NCBI RefSeq assembly: GCF_001509405.1
Contig: NZ_CP011502.1
Coordinates: 1,612,001 to 1,676,000, forward strand
Direction of reading: 5' to 3'
DNA: 64,000 nt
From: Aeromicrobium erythreum
GTDB taxonomy: Bacteria; Actinomycetota; Actinomycetes; Propionibacteriales; Nocardioidaceae
Shown here: one piece after another, positions 34,509 through 43,306 of the stretch
Numbering within the stretch: the first letter of the stretch is position 1
Layout of the letters: each line of letters starts with the position of its first letter
The notes under the pieces: model-generated
What the model was told of the DNA's origin: nothing
The model's database searches: none
What the model saw: the letters and a program-made list of their open reading frames with translations, nothing else
Program-made: the position numbers and the translations under genes

Positions 34509-34524
34509 TCGAACAGGTGTTCGT
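34509..34524 (+). promoter_or_regulatory. SOS box of recA
   Basis: TCGAAC-AGGT-GTTCGT matches the actinobacterial LexA site (TCGAAC-N4-GTTCGA) at all but the last position. It lies 133 bp upstream of the recA ATG, and lexA itself is in this window. Confidence 0.85.
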
Positions 34525-34592
34525 ACTACGGTTGTGCACACGGTTGACGCGAAGGGTGTCGCTGTCCACAGGCGGGGTCGACGAGGCTCCAG

Positions 34593-34615
34593 ATGTCTGA
34601 GGTGGCCCCTAGCGT
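34593..34615 (+). promoter_or_regulatory. Possible LexA-independent (RecNDp/PafBC-type) recA promoter
   Basis: ATGTCTGAG, then 8 nt, then TAGCGT. This matches the spacing of the mycobacterial damage-induced motif TTGTCRNTG-N8-TANNNT and six of the nine upstream bases. It is 41 nt before the recA ATG. Confidence 0.45.
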
Positions 34616-34656
34616 CGTAGACGACCGGCCACCCACCGAGCAGAACGGACCAGCGC

Positions 34657-35736
34657 ATGCCTCCCAAGTCCCCCCTCGCGCCCGTCACCGCCGTGACGAG
34701 CGACCAGCGCGAGAAGGCGATCGACAACGCGATCGCCCAGATCGACCGCAACTACGGCAAGGGCGCCGTCATGCGCCTCGGTGAGAAGGGCCGCGTCCCG
34801 GTCAGCGTCATCCCCACCGGCGCCACCGCCCTCGACATCGCGCTCGGCATCGGCGGCCTGCCGCGTGGGCGCATCGTCGAGATCTACGGCCCGGAGTCTT
34901 CCGGCAAGACGACGGTCGCGCTGCACGCCGTGGCCAATGCCCAGAAGGCCGGTGGCGTCGCGGCCTTCATCGACGCCGAGCACGCGCTCGACCCCGACTA
35001 CGCCCGCAAGCTGGGCGTCGACACCGACGCGCTGCTGGTCTCCCAGCCCGACTCCGGTGAGCAGGCGCTCGAGATCGCCGACATGCTCATCCGCTCCGGC
35101 GCGCTCGACATCATCGTCATCGACTCCGTCGCCGCCCTCGTGCCCCGGGCCGAGATCGACGGCGAGATGGGCGACAGCCACGTCGGTCTGCAGGCCCGTC
35201 TCATGAGCCAGGCGCTGCGCAAGATGACCGGTGCCATCAACGGCTCCGGCACCACCGCCATCTTCATCAACCAGCTGCGCGAGAAGATCGGCGTCATGTT
35301 CGGCTCGCCCGAGACCACCACGGGCGGCAAGGCGCTCAAGTTCTACGCCTCGGTCCGTCTCGACGTCCGCCGCATCGAGACGCTCAAGGACGGCACCGAC
35401 ATGGTCGGCAACCGCACCCGCGTCAAGGTCGTCAAGAACAAGCTCGCGCCGCCCTTCAAGCAGGCCGAGTTCGACATCATGTACGGCCAGGGCATCAGCC
35501 GCGAGGGCAGCCTGATCGACGTCGGCGTCGAGACGGGCATGGTCCGCAAGGCCGGCGCCTGGTACACGTACGAGGGCGACCAGCTCGGCCAGGGCAAGGA
35601 GAACGCACGCCAGTTCCTCAAGGACAACCCCGACCTCGCCGAGGAGCTCGAGAAGCGCGTCAAGGAGCACCTCGGTGTCGGTGCACAGCTCGACGAGGAG
35701 GTCGACGACGTCGACCTGCCGGCCACGGAGTTCTGA
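34657..35736 (+). CDS. recA: Recombinase RecA
   Basis: Strand exchange and LexA/UmuD coprotease. The 359-residue protein has the Walker [20 protein letters not shown] near 77-95, [24 protein letters not shown] (Walker B), the [11 protein letters not shown]1 and [23 protein letters not shown]2 regions, and a typical acidic C-terminus ([13 protein letters not shown]). No intein is present, unlike RecA of some mycobacteria. recX follows after 2 bp. Confidence 0.98.
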   Translation: MPPKSPLAPVTAVTSDQREKAIDNAIAQIDRNYGKGAVMRLGEKGRVPVSVIPTGATALDIALGIGGLPRGRIVEIYGPESSGKTTVALHAVANAQKAGGVAAFIDAEHALDPDYARKLGVDTDALLVSQPDSGEQALEIADMLIRSGALDIIVIDSVAALVPRAEIDGEMGDSHVGLQARLMSQALRKMTGAINGSGTTAIFINQLREKIGVMFGSPETTTGGKALKFYASVRLDVRRIETLKDGTDMVGNRTRVKVVKNKLAPPFKQAEFDIMYGQGISREGSLIDVGVETGMVRKAGAWYTYEGDQLGQGKENARQFLKDNPDLAEELEKRVKEHLGVGAQLDEEVDDVDLPATEF

Positions 35737-35738
35737 GC

Positions 35739-36305
35739 GTGGCCGGGGGACACGAGCCGCCGGCGCCGACCGACGCGCCACGTGACGTCCAGCAGGACCC
35801 GGACGCCGACGTCGAGTCGGTCGCCCGGACCATCCTGCTGAACAAGCTGACCGACTCGCCGCGCAGCCGCGCCGAGCTCGCCGAGGCACTGGCCCGCAAG
35901 CACGTGCCCGACGACGTCGCGGCCCGCCTGCTCGACCGGTTCGAGGAGGTCGGCCTCGTCGACGACGCCGCGTTCGCGCGGGCCTGGGTCGAGTCACGCT
36001 CGCGCAGCAAGGGGCTCGCCACCAAGGTGCTCGCCCTCGAGCTGCGCCGCAAGGGCATCGCCGACGACCTCGCCCGCGACGTGCTCGCCGACGTCGACCC
36101 CGACGCCGAACGTCAGGCGGCCCACCGGCTGGTGCAGAAGAAGCTGCGCTCCCTGCGCGGTCTCGACGACACCACCCGCATCCGCAGGCTCACCGGCATG
36201 CTCGCCCGCAAGGGGTACTCACCGCAGGTCGCCTTCGACGTCGTCCGCGAGGAGCTCGACGCCGACGACTCCGGCGTCACGTGGGACCCGCTGGTCTCCA
36301 CCTGA
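35739..36305 (+). CDS. recX: Regulatory protein RecX
   Basis: RecX restrains RecA filament growth. The 188-residue protein has an acidic N-terminal extension (1-30), then LNKLTDSPRSRAELAEALARKHVPDDVAARLLDRFEEVGLVDDAAFARAWVE and RRKGIADDLARDVLADV, and the C-terminal ARKGYSPQVAFDVVREEL repeat, i.e. the three-helix repeats of the family. Operon with recA. A perfect hairpin follows the stop. Confidence 0.95.
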   Translation: MAGGHEPPAPTDAPRDVQQDPDADVESVARTILLNKLTDSPRSRAELAEALARKHVPDDVAARLLDRFEEVGLVDDAAFARAWVESRSRSKGLATKVLALELRRKGIADDLARDVLADVDPDAERQAAHRLVQKKLRSLRGLDDTTRIRRLTGMLARKGYSPQVAFDVVREELDADDSGVTWDPLVST

Positions 36306-36312
36306 GCGACCC

Positions 36313-36345
36313 GTCGAGGAGCGCGGTTCAGCCGCGCTCCTCGAC
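36313..36345. terminator. Bidirectional terminator between recX and padR
   Basis: A perfect 14-bp stem (GTCGAGGAGCGCGG at 36313-36326 and its complement at 36332-36345) with a 5-nt loop. The right arm is also the last codons of the convergent PadR gene, whose stop codon lies in the loop. Confidence 0.75.
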
Positions 36346-36885
36346 GTCGCGCCGGATCCGCTCGACGATCTCGCGCTCGCTGTCGTAGTACGACAACCCC
36401 CACTCGGCCACGCGCGCGGCGTACCGCACCTCCTCGACGTCGCCCAGCAGCTCACGGACGGTCTCGAGCTCACGCCGCCGGTCTGCGAGGCGGATCAGGT
36501 AGTCCTCGAGCATCTCCTGCACGTGCTCGGCCGACGTCAGATGGCCCATCAGCAGGCGCAACGCCACCGGGTGCTTGAGCACCGGGAACGGGTCGTCGAC
36601 GGGCGCTGACAACCAGCGCTCGACCTGGCTGCGACCCTCGTCGCTGATCCGGAACCGGCGGGTCGTGCGACGGCCCTCGACGTGCTCCACGGCGTGCACG
36701 AGGTCACGCTCCAGCAGCTTGTCGAGCTCGGTGTAGATCTGGCTCATCGCCGGCGACGTCCAGTAGAACTTGAGCGTGCGGTCCGCCCGCTGCTTCAGCT
36801 CGTAGCCCGTCAGACCCGTCGTCTGCGACATGTCGTCGAACGCGAGCAGACCGAGCAGCGCGTACGACGTCATCGACAGGTTCAC
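36328..36885 (-). CDS. PadR family transcriptional regulator
   Basis: A 185-residue regulator. The N-terminal winged helix has LLGLLAFDDMSQTTGLTGYELKQRADRTLKFYWTSPAMSQIYTELDKLLERDLV (about 10-63) and the wing RRTTRRFRISDEGR. The C-terminal part is a long helical dimerisation region (Vir_act_alpha_C type). Divergent from the DUF4442 gene by about 80 bp, so it may regulate that gene or itself. The final codons fold into the shared terminator hairpin. Confidence 0.92.
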   Translation of the reverse strand: MNLSMTSYALLGLLAFDDMSQTTGLTGYELKQRADRTLKFYWTSPAMSQIYTELDKLLERDLVHAVEHVEGRRTTRRFRISDEGRSQVERWLSAPVDDPFPVLKHPVALRLLMGHLTSAEHVQEMLEDYLIRLADRRRELETVRELLGDVEEVRYAARVAEWGLSYYDSEREIVERIRRDVEERG

Positions 36886-36953
36886 GGCCTCACCCTACTG
36901 AGCGGTTCGCCACACTCGGCCCGGCGACGCAGACAGCGTCGCTGTCAGCGTCC

Positions 36954-36959
36954 TAGACT
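36954..36959 (+). promoter_or_regulatory. -10 hexamer TAGACT, leaderless-type
   Basis: TAGACT ends 7 nt before the ATG of the DUF4442 gene, with no SD. Confidence 0.4.
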
Positions 36960-36966
36960 CGCGCGC

Positions 36967-37428
36967 ATGCCCAGCACCCTCGACGTGTACCAGAAGATGT
37001 CAGCGCTCCCGCAGGGCAAGCGCCTGTTCTCGATCTTCTACGGACAAAAGGCGCCCTACTTCGCCTCGATCCACCTCCGCGTGGAGGAGATGAAGCCGCA
37101 CTTCGCGCAGATCACCATCCCCAAGCGGCGCAGCGTGCAGAACCACATCGGCACCGTGCACGCGATCGCAGCGTGCAACGGTCTCGAGGCCGCCATGGGA
37201 CTGCTCGCCGAGGCGACCTGCCCGAGCGACCACCGCTGGCTGCCCAAGGGCATGGACGTGCAGTACCTGGCGAAGTCCGACGGCGACCTCGTCTGCACCG
37301 CCGAGTCCGACCCCGAGGCCTGGGCCGACGGCCCCGACGTCCCGGTCCGCGTCACGGCCGCCCTGAAGGACGGCACGGTCACCGTGGCCGGCACCATCCA
37401 CCTCTGGGTCACGCCCAAGAAGCGCTGA
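36967..37428 (+). CDS. DUF4442 / hotdog-fold protein
   Basis: A 153-residue protein with a hotdog fold: KAPYFASIHLRVEEMKPHFAQITIPKRRSVQNHIGTVHAIAACNGLEAAMGLLAEATCP (the central hotdog helix near 62-80), then WLPKGMDVQYLAKSDGDL and TVTVAGTIHLWVT. DUF4442 proteins are thioesterase relatives of unknown substrate. Divergent from the PadR gene and convergent with gluD (3-bp gap). Confidence 0.85.
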   Translation: MPSTLDVYQKMSALPQGKRLFSIFYGQKAPYFASIHLRVEEMKPHFAQITIPKRRSVQNHIGTVHAIAACNGLEAAMGLLAEATCPSDHRWLPKGMDVQYLAKSDGDLVCTAESDPEAWADGPDVPVRVTAALKDGTVTVAGTIHLWVTPKKR

Positions 37429-37431
37429 GGC

Positions 37432-38304
37432 TCACGCGCCGGTGGTGGCGCCGGTGCCGCTGCCGCCGCCGTCGGGCTGCCCCTGCACGATGCCTCCGAC
37501 CAGCTCGGTGCGCTTTCCGCCGACGTAACGCCGTTGCACCACGCCACCCAGCCAGGTCAGCAGCAGGTTCAGCACGATGTAGATCGCCGCGAGCACGAGC
37601 GCGGTGGCCAGACGGTTGTCGAACGTCCGGAAGATGTCCCGACCGGCCACGGTGAGTCCCGGCGCGAGGATCGCGTACCCGAGGCTGGTGTCCTTGAGGA
37701 CGACGATGCACTGGCTGATGATCGACGGGAACATGATCTTCACCGCCTGCGGCAGCAGGACGATCCGCGTGACGGTCGACTTCGTGAGCCCGAGCGCGTA
37801 CCCGGCCTCGGCCTGCCCGCGCGGCACCGCGTTGATGCCGGCGCGGAACACCTCGGCGAGGACGGAGCCGTTGTAGAGCACCAGCCCGACCACCAGCGGG
37901 AAGATGACGCCGTTCGGGTTCCCGGCCAGCCCCCACACGAAGATGATGAGCAGCAAGAGCGGGACGGCGCGGAAGAACTCGACCACGAGCCACGACGGCC
38001 ACCGCACCACGGCGCGGTCGCTGAGCTTGCCGACGCCCAGCAGGACACCCAGCACGACCGCGCCGACGATGGCGAGTCCGGCGGCACGCAGCGTGTCCAG
38101 CAGACCCTGCAGCAGCAGGTCGACGAGGCGTGGCGTGACGAACGGCTCCCACTGCTGCGCTGTCAGCTGGTCCTCCGACCAGAGCTTCCAGACGACGAGC
38201 GCGAGCAGGGCGAGGATGCCGACGACGGTGACGACGCCGGCGATGCGGTGGCGACGTGCGGCCCGCGGGCCGGGCACGTCGAACAGGACCGAGGCGTTGC
38301 TCAT
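37432..38304 (-). CDS. gluD: Glutamate/amino-acid ABC transporter permease GluD
   Basis: Second membrane subunit of a polar amino-acid importer. The 290-residue protein has an extra N-terminal helix (residues 22-43), then the core with LRAAGLAIVGAVVLGVLLG, FFRAVPLLLLIIFVWGLAG, EVFRAGINAVPRGQAEAGYALGL (the EAA loop near 172-195) and IISQCIVVLKDTSLGYAI. The C-terminus is Gly/Thr-rich (GGGSGTGATTGA). It starts in the gluC stop codon (ATGA). The gluABCD-recX-recA neighbourhood is also seen in Corynebacterium. Confidence 0.92.
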   Translation of the reverse strand: MSNASVLFDVPGPRAARRHRIAGVVTVVGILALLALVVWKLWSEDQLTAQQWEPFVTPRLVDLLLQGLLDTLRAAGLAIVGAVVLGVLLGVGKLSDRAVVRWPSWLVVEFFRAVPLLLLIIFVWGLAGNPNGVIFPLVVGLVLYNGSVLAEVFRAGINAVPRGQAEAGYALGLTKSTVTRIVLLPQAVKIMFPSIISQCIVVLKDTSLGYAILAPGLTVAGRDIFRTFDNRLATALVLAAIYIVLNLLLTWLGGVVQRRYVGGKRTELVGGIVQGQPDGGGSGTGATTGA

Positions 38305-38945
38305 GCGACCCTCCAGGCCTTCTCGAAGCGGTTGGCGCCGAAGGAGATCAGCTCGACGATGAGGATGTAGCCGAGCGCGATCCCGGCGAAGATGACCACC
38401 CGTTCGCTGGCGTAGTCGTTGCTCAGCCCCTTCATGCGGAAGGTCGCCTCGGCGATGCCGAAGACGGCCGCGAGCGACGTGTTCTTCGTCAGCGCGATCA
38501 TCACGCTCGCCAGCGGCGGCACGGTGAGCCGGAACGCCTGCGGCAGGACCACCTGCGTCATCGTCAGGGAGAACGGCATGCCGAGCGAGCGGGCCGCCTC
38601 GGCCTGGCCGAGGCCGATGCCGTTGATGCCCGACCGGATCGCCTCGGTGACGAAGGCGGCCGTGTACAGGCCCATCGCCATCGTGACCATGACGAAGAAG
38701 CCGAAGTCGATGCCGAGCTCGGGCAGCCCGTAGTAGGTCAGCAGGATGAGCACGAGCAGCGGCGTGTTGCGGAAGATCGTCACGTAGCCGATGCCGACAC
38801 CACGCAGGACGGGCACGGGGGAGACGCGCGCGACCGCGACGAGCGTGCCGACGACGAGGGCGATGAGCCCTGACACGACGAGCAGCTTCAGCGTCTCGCC
38901 GAAGCCGGAGAGCACCAGGTCGAAGTTCTCGGTGAACGCGTCCAC
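38301..38945 (-). CDS. gluC: Glutamate/amino-acid ABC transporter permease GluC
   Basis: A 214-residue permease with about five helices: GFGETLKLLVVSGLIALVVGTLVAV, FRNTPLLVLILLTYYGLPELG and FVTEAIRSGINGIGLGQAEAARSLGMPFSLTMTQVVLPQAFRLTVPPL (EAA loop near 98-145). It pairs with GluD in the membrane. GTG start. A strong hairpin separates it from gluB. Confidence 0.93.
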   Translation of the reverse strand: MDAFTENFDLVLSGFGETLKLLVVSGLIALVVGTLVAVARVSPVPVLRGVGIGYVTIFRNTPLLVLILLTYYGLPELGIDFGFFVMVTMAMGLYTAAFVTEAIRSGINGIGLGQAEAARSLGMPFSLTMTQVVLPQAFRLTVPPLASVMIALTKNTSLAAVFGIAEATFRMKGLSNDYASERVVIFAGIALGYILIVELISFGANRFEKAWRVA

Positions 38946-38979
38946 GTCACCTCCGTGGGGGATCGCAGGGTGGAGCGAC

Positions 38980-39010
38980 GGTCGCCGGGCCTGTCGTGGG
39001 CCCGGCGACC
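38980..39010 (-). repeat. Hairpin between gluB and gluC
   Basis: A 12-bp perfect inverted repeat (GGTCGCCGGGCC at 38980-38991 and its complement at 38999-39010) with a 7-nt loop. Such hairpins between a binding-protein gene and its permease genes typically raise the binding-protein mRNA level relative to downstream genes. Confidence 0.6.
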
Positions 39011-39020
39011 GCCGCGGGGA

Positions 39021-39914
39021 TCAGGCGCAGGCGTCGAGCGTCGGCTTCGCCGGGACGTCGTTGCCCGACTTGCCGAGCGTCGCGTCGAAGGCCTTCTCGA
39101 AGTCTCCGTCGTCGTACGCCTTCTCGATGCTGTCGTTCAGGAACTGGCACAGCTCCGGGGCGTCCTTGCTGTAGCCGACGCCGTAGCGCTCCTCCGAGAA
39201 CGGCTCGCCGACGACCTTCAGCTCGTCGGGCGCCTGGGCCGCGTAGCCCAGCAGGATCGCACCGTCGGTGGTGACCGCGTCGACCGAGCCGTTCTTCAGC
39301 TGGTCGACGCACTCGGAGTAGGTGTCGAAGCCGGCAGGCGTGGCCCCGTACTCCTCCTCGACGGTCTTGATCGACGTCGAGCCAGTGACGGAGCAGACCT
39401 TCTTGCCCGACAGGTCGTCCGGGCCGTTGATGGAGTCGTCGTCCTTCGCGACGAGCAGGCTCTGCCCCGTCACGTAGTACGGGCCGGCCTGGCCGACGAC
39501 CTTGCGACGCTCGTCGGTGATCGAGTACGACGCGATGACGAAGTCGACCGTGCCGTTCTGCAGGAACGGCTCGCGGTTGTCGGAGATGGTCTCGACCCAC
39601 TCGATCTTGTCAGGCTCGATGCCGAGCTGGCCGGCGATGATCTTGCCGAGCTCCGGGTCGATGCCGGTCGGCGTGTCCGACCCGGCGGCGCGGAAGCCGA
39701 CACCGGGCTGGTCGAACTTCACGCCGATCTTGACCGTGCCGGCCTCGGCCAGGTCGGCCATGCGCGTGCCAGCCTCGAAGTCCGGGCTGTCGACGACCTC
39801 GTACTCGTTGCCGGACGCGGTCGTGCCGTCGTCCTCGCCTGCGTTGCCGCAGGCCGACGCGGCCAGTACGACCGCCGCCGCGACCGCGGCCAGCTTGATG
39901 GTGCGCACCTTCAT
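39021..39914 (-). CDS. gluB: Glutamate/amino-acid ABC transporter binding lipoprotein GluB
   Basis: A 297-residue substrate-binding lipoprotein. The signal ends at the lipobox LAASAC (Cys near 22). The type-2 periplasmic-binding fold shows TVKIGVKFDQPGVGFRAAG, GIDPELGKIIAGQLGI, DFVIASYSITDERRK and CSVTGSTSIKTVEEEYG. Substrate is probably glutamate or another acidic/polar amino acid. The ATG at 39914 is used, because upstream frame lies in the gap to gluA. Start is 43 bp after gluA. Confidence 0.94.
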   Translation of the reverse strand: MKVRTIKLAAVAAAVVLAASACGNAGEDDGTTASGNEYEVVDSPDFEAGTRMADLAEAGTVKIGVKFDQPGVGFRAAGSDTPTGIDPELGKIIAGQLGIEPDKIEWVETISDNREPFLQNGTVDFVIASYSITDERRKVVGQAGPYYVTGQSLLVAKDDDSINGPDDLSGKKVCSVTGSTSIKTVEEEYGATPAGFDTYSECVDQLKNGSVDAVTTDGAILLGYAAQAPDELKVVGEPFSEERYGVGYSKDAPELCQFLNDSIEKAYDDGDFEKAFDATLGKSGNDVPAKPTLDACA

Positions 39915-39957
39915 GGTGTGTTCCCCTCGATCGGTTGGTTGGGTACTTCCAGGAGGC

Positions 39958-40701
39958 TCAGTGGTTGAGGATCTTGCCGAGGAAGTCCTTCGCACGGTCG
40001 GAGCGCGGAGCGCTGAAGAATTCGTGCGGGGTGTTCTGCTCGACGATCCGGCCGTCGGCCATGAACACGACGCGGTCGGCGGCCGTACGGGCGAAGCCCA
40101 TCTCGTGGGTGACGACGATCATCGTCATGCCGCCCTGGGCGAGGTCGACCATCGTGTCGAGGACCTCCTTGATCATCTCCGGGTCCAGGGCCGACGTCGG
40201 CTCGTCGAAGAGCATGACCTTCGGCTCCATGGCCAGCGACCGCGCGATCGCGACCCGCTGCTGCTGGCCTCCGGAGAGCTGGGCCGGCAGCTTCTGCGCC
40301 TGCGAGTCGACGCCGACCCGGCGCAGCAGCTCCATGGCGCGCGCCTCGGCGTCGGACTTCGACTGTCCGCGCACCTTGATCGGGCCAAGGGTCACGTTCT
40401 CGAGCACCGTCTTGTGGGCGAAGAGGTTGAAGGACTGGAACACCATCCCGACGTCGGCGCGCAGCTGGGCGAGGGCCTTGCCCTCGGCCGGCAACGGCTC
40501 GCCGTCGACGGTGATCTCGCCCGCGTCGATCGTCTCGAGGCGGTTGATCGTCCGGCAGAGCGTCGACTTGCCCGAGCCCGACGGCCCGATCACGACGACG
40601 ACCTCGCCGCGTGCGACGTCGAGCTCGATGTCCTGCAGCACATGCAGGGACCCGAAGTGCTTCTGGACCCCCCGCATGGCCACCATGGGTGTGTCAGCCA
40701 T
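39958..40701 (-). CDS. gluA: Glutamate/amino-acid ABC transporter ATPase GluA
   Basis: A 247-residue ABC ATPase of the polar amino-acid importer class: Walker [13 protein letters not shown] near 38-49, [20 protein letters not shown] with the Q-loop, signature [16 protein letters not shown] near 140-153, Walker [15 protein letters not shown] and H-loop [10 protein letters not shown]. The ATG at 40701 is preferred; a TTG at 40710 would add three residues. First gene of gluABCD. Confidence 0.96.
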   Translation of the reverse strand: MADTPMVAMRGVQKHFGSLHVLQDIELDVARGEVVVVIGPSGSGKSTLCRTINRLETIDAGEITVDGEPLPAEGKALAQLRADVGMVFQSFNLFAHKTVLENVTLGPIKVRGQSKSDAEARAMELLRRVGVDSQAQKLPAQLSGGQQQRVAIARSLAMEPKVMLFDEPTSALDPEMIKEVLDTMVDLAQGGMTMIVVTHEMGFARTAADRVVFMADGRIVEQNTPHEFFSAPRSDRAKDFLGKILNH

Positions 40702-40801
40702 GGCCGACAACCTATCCGCGACACCGCCCCGTCCTGCAAGTCCGCAATCGAATCGTCACCTGACGCGACGGCCGGCGGGACGTCGGCAACCGTCCGGACA
40801 C

Positions 40802-40845
40802 ACGTCGGCCGCCGTCGCAGGGGAGCTGCGCACGGCGGCCGACGT
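40802..40845. terminator. Hairpin downstream of the LVIVD-repeat gene
   Basis: A perfect 14-bp inverted repeat (802-815 and 832-845 of the 40-kb block, ACGTCGGCCGCCGT and its complement) with a 16-nt loop. It lies 25 bp after the stop of the minus-strand gene and has no T-tract. Confidence 0.55.
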
Positions 40846-40869
40846 CTCAGGACCGCGAGGGTGGGAGAC

Positions 40870-42423
40870 CTACTCGCGGTAGCGCGGCTGGCTCTGCGGG
40901 TTGAGCTCCTTGAACCTCACCCGCTCGGCTCCCTTGATGCGACGGTCGTCGACGCGGAACACCTCGAAACCTCGCTGGATCTCGTTGGAGTAGATGTGGC
41001 CGTTGTAGTAGTACGTCGACCACGGACCGCCGACCACGAGACGCTCGGCGTCGTTCGGGCCACGGTCGTGCCACGCGATCTCCTTCGGGTTGGCCGAGTC
41101 GGTGAAGTCGTACATCGACCAGCCACCCTGGTACCAGGCCTGGACCATGATGTCCTTGCCCTTCACCGGGACCAGCGAGCCGTTGTGGGCGACGCAGTTC
41201 TCGGTGTTGGCCTGGGTCCGGGGGATCTTGTAGTAGCTCTTGAACTCCAGGTCGCCGGAGCGGGTGATGTCGTAGATCCCGTTGGCGCCCTTGGTGTCGC
41301 CGACCGTCGGGTTGCAGGTGGGCGCGCCACCGCCGCCCAGCTCGTCGGTGAACACGACCTTCGTGCCGTCGTTGTTGAAGGTCGCCGAGTGCCAGAACGC
41401 GAAGTTCTCGGTGTCGCGGACGTTCTCGGTGACCTTCGGCTTCTCCCGGTCCTCGATGTCGAGCAGGATGCCGTCGCCCATGCAGGCGCCCGCCATGATG
41501 TCCTTGCTCGGGTAGGCCGTGAGGTCGTGGCAGCCGCTCGTCTCCCGCGAGTACCCGCCGGCCGGGTTGCCGCCGTCGGGGAACAGCACGGGCTGGGAGA
41601 TCATGCGCGCCGTGGACGGCTTCTTCAGCGGCACCTTGACGACGCTGATGGAGTCCAGCGGCGGCTGGCAGTCCGGGAACGCCGCGTTCGGCGCGTACGA
41701 GGACACGTAGACGTAGAGGTCGTCGACCTTGCCCTTGCCCTTCGCGCCCTTGCTCTTGCCGGGCGCGAGCGTGTGCGTGTGCGAGCCGCACGGCGTCTCG
41801 ACCGCGGCCACGTACTCCGGACGGCGCGGGTCGGAGATGTCGAAGACCTTGATGCCCTCCCACGAGTCCTTGATGGTCGCCGACTGGGCGGTGCTCTCGC
41901 ACGAGGAGTCGCTGCGCGAGGAGTCGGTGCTGAGGATGAGCACGTCGTCGTACACGGAGACGTCGTTCTGGGCCCCGGCGCACACGACCTGCGCGACGGT
42001 CTTCGGCTTCGCCGGCTTGGAGATGTCGTACACCGTGAAGCCGTTGTAGTTGCCCGCGAAGGCGTACTTACCCTGGAACGCGAGGTCGCTGTTGAGGGCA
42101 TCCTCCGAGGCGAAGGCGCCCTGCTTGGCGATGGTGGCGAGGCGCTTGACGTTGGCGCTGCTGGCCTCCTCGCCGGGTGCGAGGTCGACGCCGCTGGCGT
42201 TCATCCGTGCCGTGTCGTTGCCGGGCAGGCAGTTGCCGGCGAGGCGGTCGGCCTCCGACAACGTGCGCTCGCCCTTGCACTCCTTCGAGGGGCGGGTCTC
42301 GACCCGTTCCTCGGTCCTCTCCTCGGCCACGGCGGCCAAGGGCGAGAGCAGTGCGGTGGTGAGCGCGCCGGTGGCGGCGGCTCCGAGCAGGGCCGTCGTG
42401 GCCCGTCTGCGTGCATGACGCAT
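40870..42423 (-). CDS. Secreted LVIVD-repeat beta-propeller-like protein
   Basis: A 517-residue exported protein. A signal peptide (MRHARRRATTALLGAAATGALTTALLSPLAAVA) is followed by repeats of the form FTVYDISKPAKPKTVAQV, IKVFDISDPRRPEYVAAV, ILLDIEDREKPKVTENV and SMYDFTDSANPKEIAW, which are the LVIVD repeats that form beta-propellers. Several paired Cys suggest disulfides. Function unknown. It is divergent from a DUF305 lipoprotein with a 123-bp shared upstream region. Confidence 0.85.
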   Translation of the reverse strand: MRHARRRATTALLGAAATGALTTALLSPLAAVAEERTEERVETRPSKECKGERTLSEADRLAGNCLPGNDTARMNASGVDLAPGEEASSANVKRLATIAKQGAFASEDALNSDLAFQGKYAFAGNYNGFTVYDISKPAKPKTVAQVVCAGAQNDVSVYDDVLILSTDSSRSDSSCESTAQSATIKDSWEGIKVFDISDPRRPEYVAAVETPCGSHTHTLAPGKSKGAKGKGKVDDLYVYVSSYAPNAAFPDCQPPLDSISVVKVPLKKPSTARMISQPVLFPDGGNPAGGYSRETSGCHDLTAYPSKDIMAGACMGDGILLDIEDREKPKVTENVRDTENFAFWHSATFNNDGTKVVFTDELGGGGAPTCNPTVGDTKGANGIYDITRSGDLEFKSYYKIPRTQANTENCVAHNGSLVPVKGKDIMVQAWYQGGWSMYDFTDSANPKEIAWHDRGPNDAERLVVGGPWSTYYYNGHIYSNEIQRGFEVFRVDDRRIKGAERVRFKELNPQSQPRYRE

Positions 42424-42546
42424 GTGGTGTGTCCTTCCCCCGATGTCCGGCTATCCTCACCCGAAAGCCGTCACGGCGACAAGGGCCCGCGCGGGTCCGT
42501 CGATGACGATCTGATGACGGCTCCACTTCGGGGGAAGGGGACTCGG

Positions 42547-43230
42547 ATGCGACGACCTCTGCGGGGCGTCACGGTGGCGCTGGCCGCGTCGGCGGTGCTG
42601 CTCTCGGGCTGCTCGGGTGACGACCGGTCACGGCAGGTCGACGGTGCCGTGATCCAGCCGGGCAAGCCGGGCGAGAAGGCCGAGGTGCTCGACGAGGCGC
42701 CGGAGATCGAGCGGGCGCGGGCGAACGATGCCGACGTCGAGTTCGTGCAGATGATGATCCCGCACCACGCGCAGGCGTTGCAGATGGCGCAGCTCGCCCC
42801 CGACGCTCGGGGGAGCAGGGCCGTGCGCACCATGGCCGACCGCATCGACGGGGCCCAGCGCCCCGAGATCGTCTTCATGGCCGGGTGGCTCACCGACCAG
42901 GGTCTCGACGCGCCGACAAAGGAGCAGATCGAAGGTGGCAACATCCCGATGGGCCGCCACGGTGGCCACGGCTCGCACGGCGGCGACGTCCACGACATGG
43001 CCGGGATGGCGAGCGAGGCGCAGCTGGAGGAGCTCGAGGCCTCGCGCGGGAAGGACTTCGACCGGCTGTTCCTGGAGCTGATGATCATGCACCACCAGGG
43101 CGCCATCGAGATGGTCGACACGGTGGTGCGCGAGGGTGCGGACCTGCAGGTCAACGAGCTGGCGACCAGCATCGCGGCGGACCAGACGGCCGAGATCGAC
43201 CGCATGCGTCAGCTGCTCGCCGACCTCTGA
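42547..43230 (+). CDS. DUF305 lipoprotein
   Basis: A 227-residue lipoprotein: MRRPLRGVTVALAASAVLLSGCSG contains the lipobox (Cys near 22). The DUF305 domain has two His-rich helical segments, FVQMMIPHHAQALQMAQLA and FLELMIMHHQGAIEMVDTV, and a His/Gly loop (RHGGHGSHGGDVHDMAGM) that could bind metal. DUF305 proteins are often found with copper-handling genes, but none is adjacent here. It faces the LVIVD gene. Confidence 0.9.
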   Translation: MRRPLRGVTVALAASAVLLSGCSGDDRSRQVDGAVIQPGKPGEKAEVLDEAPEIERARANDADVEFVQMMIPHHAQALQMAQLAPDARGSRAVRTMADRIDGAQRPEIVFMAGWLTDQGLDAPTKEQIEGGNIPMGRHGGHGSHGGDVHDMAGMASEAQLEELEASRGKDFDRLFLELMIMHHQGAIEMVDTVVREGADLQVNELATSIAADQTAEIDRMRQLLADL

Positions 43231-43306
43231 GGCCGGCGTTCGCGTCGCGGTCGGGCCCGACCCGTGTGAGCGTGGAGGCACGTCCCGCCCACTCCAAGGA
43301 GCCCTC

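Larger units (their letters stand above)
34211..34656. other. Gene-poor region upstream of recA
   Basis: 446 bp with no confident gene. It contains a nested inverted repeat (ATCGGTGGA at 34232-34240 and its complement at 34275-34283, with AACCG/CGGTT inside), probably the terminator of the preceding gene. The recA regulatory sites lie at 34509-34615. A minus-strand reading frame (34313-34504) ends in a hydrophobic helix but lacks a convincing start, so it is not called. Confidence 0.5.
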
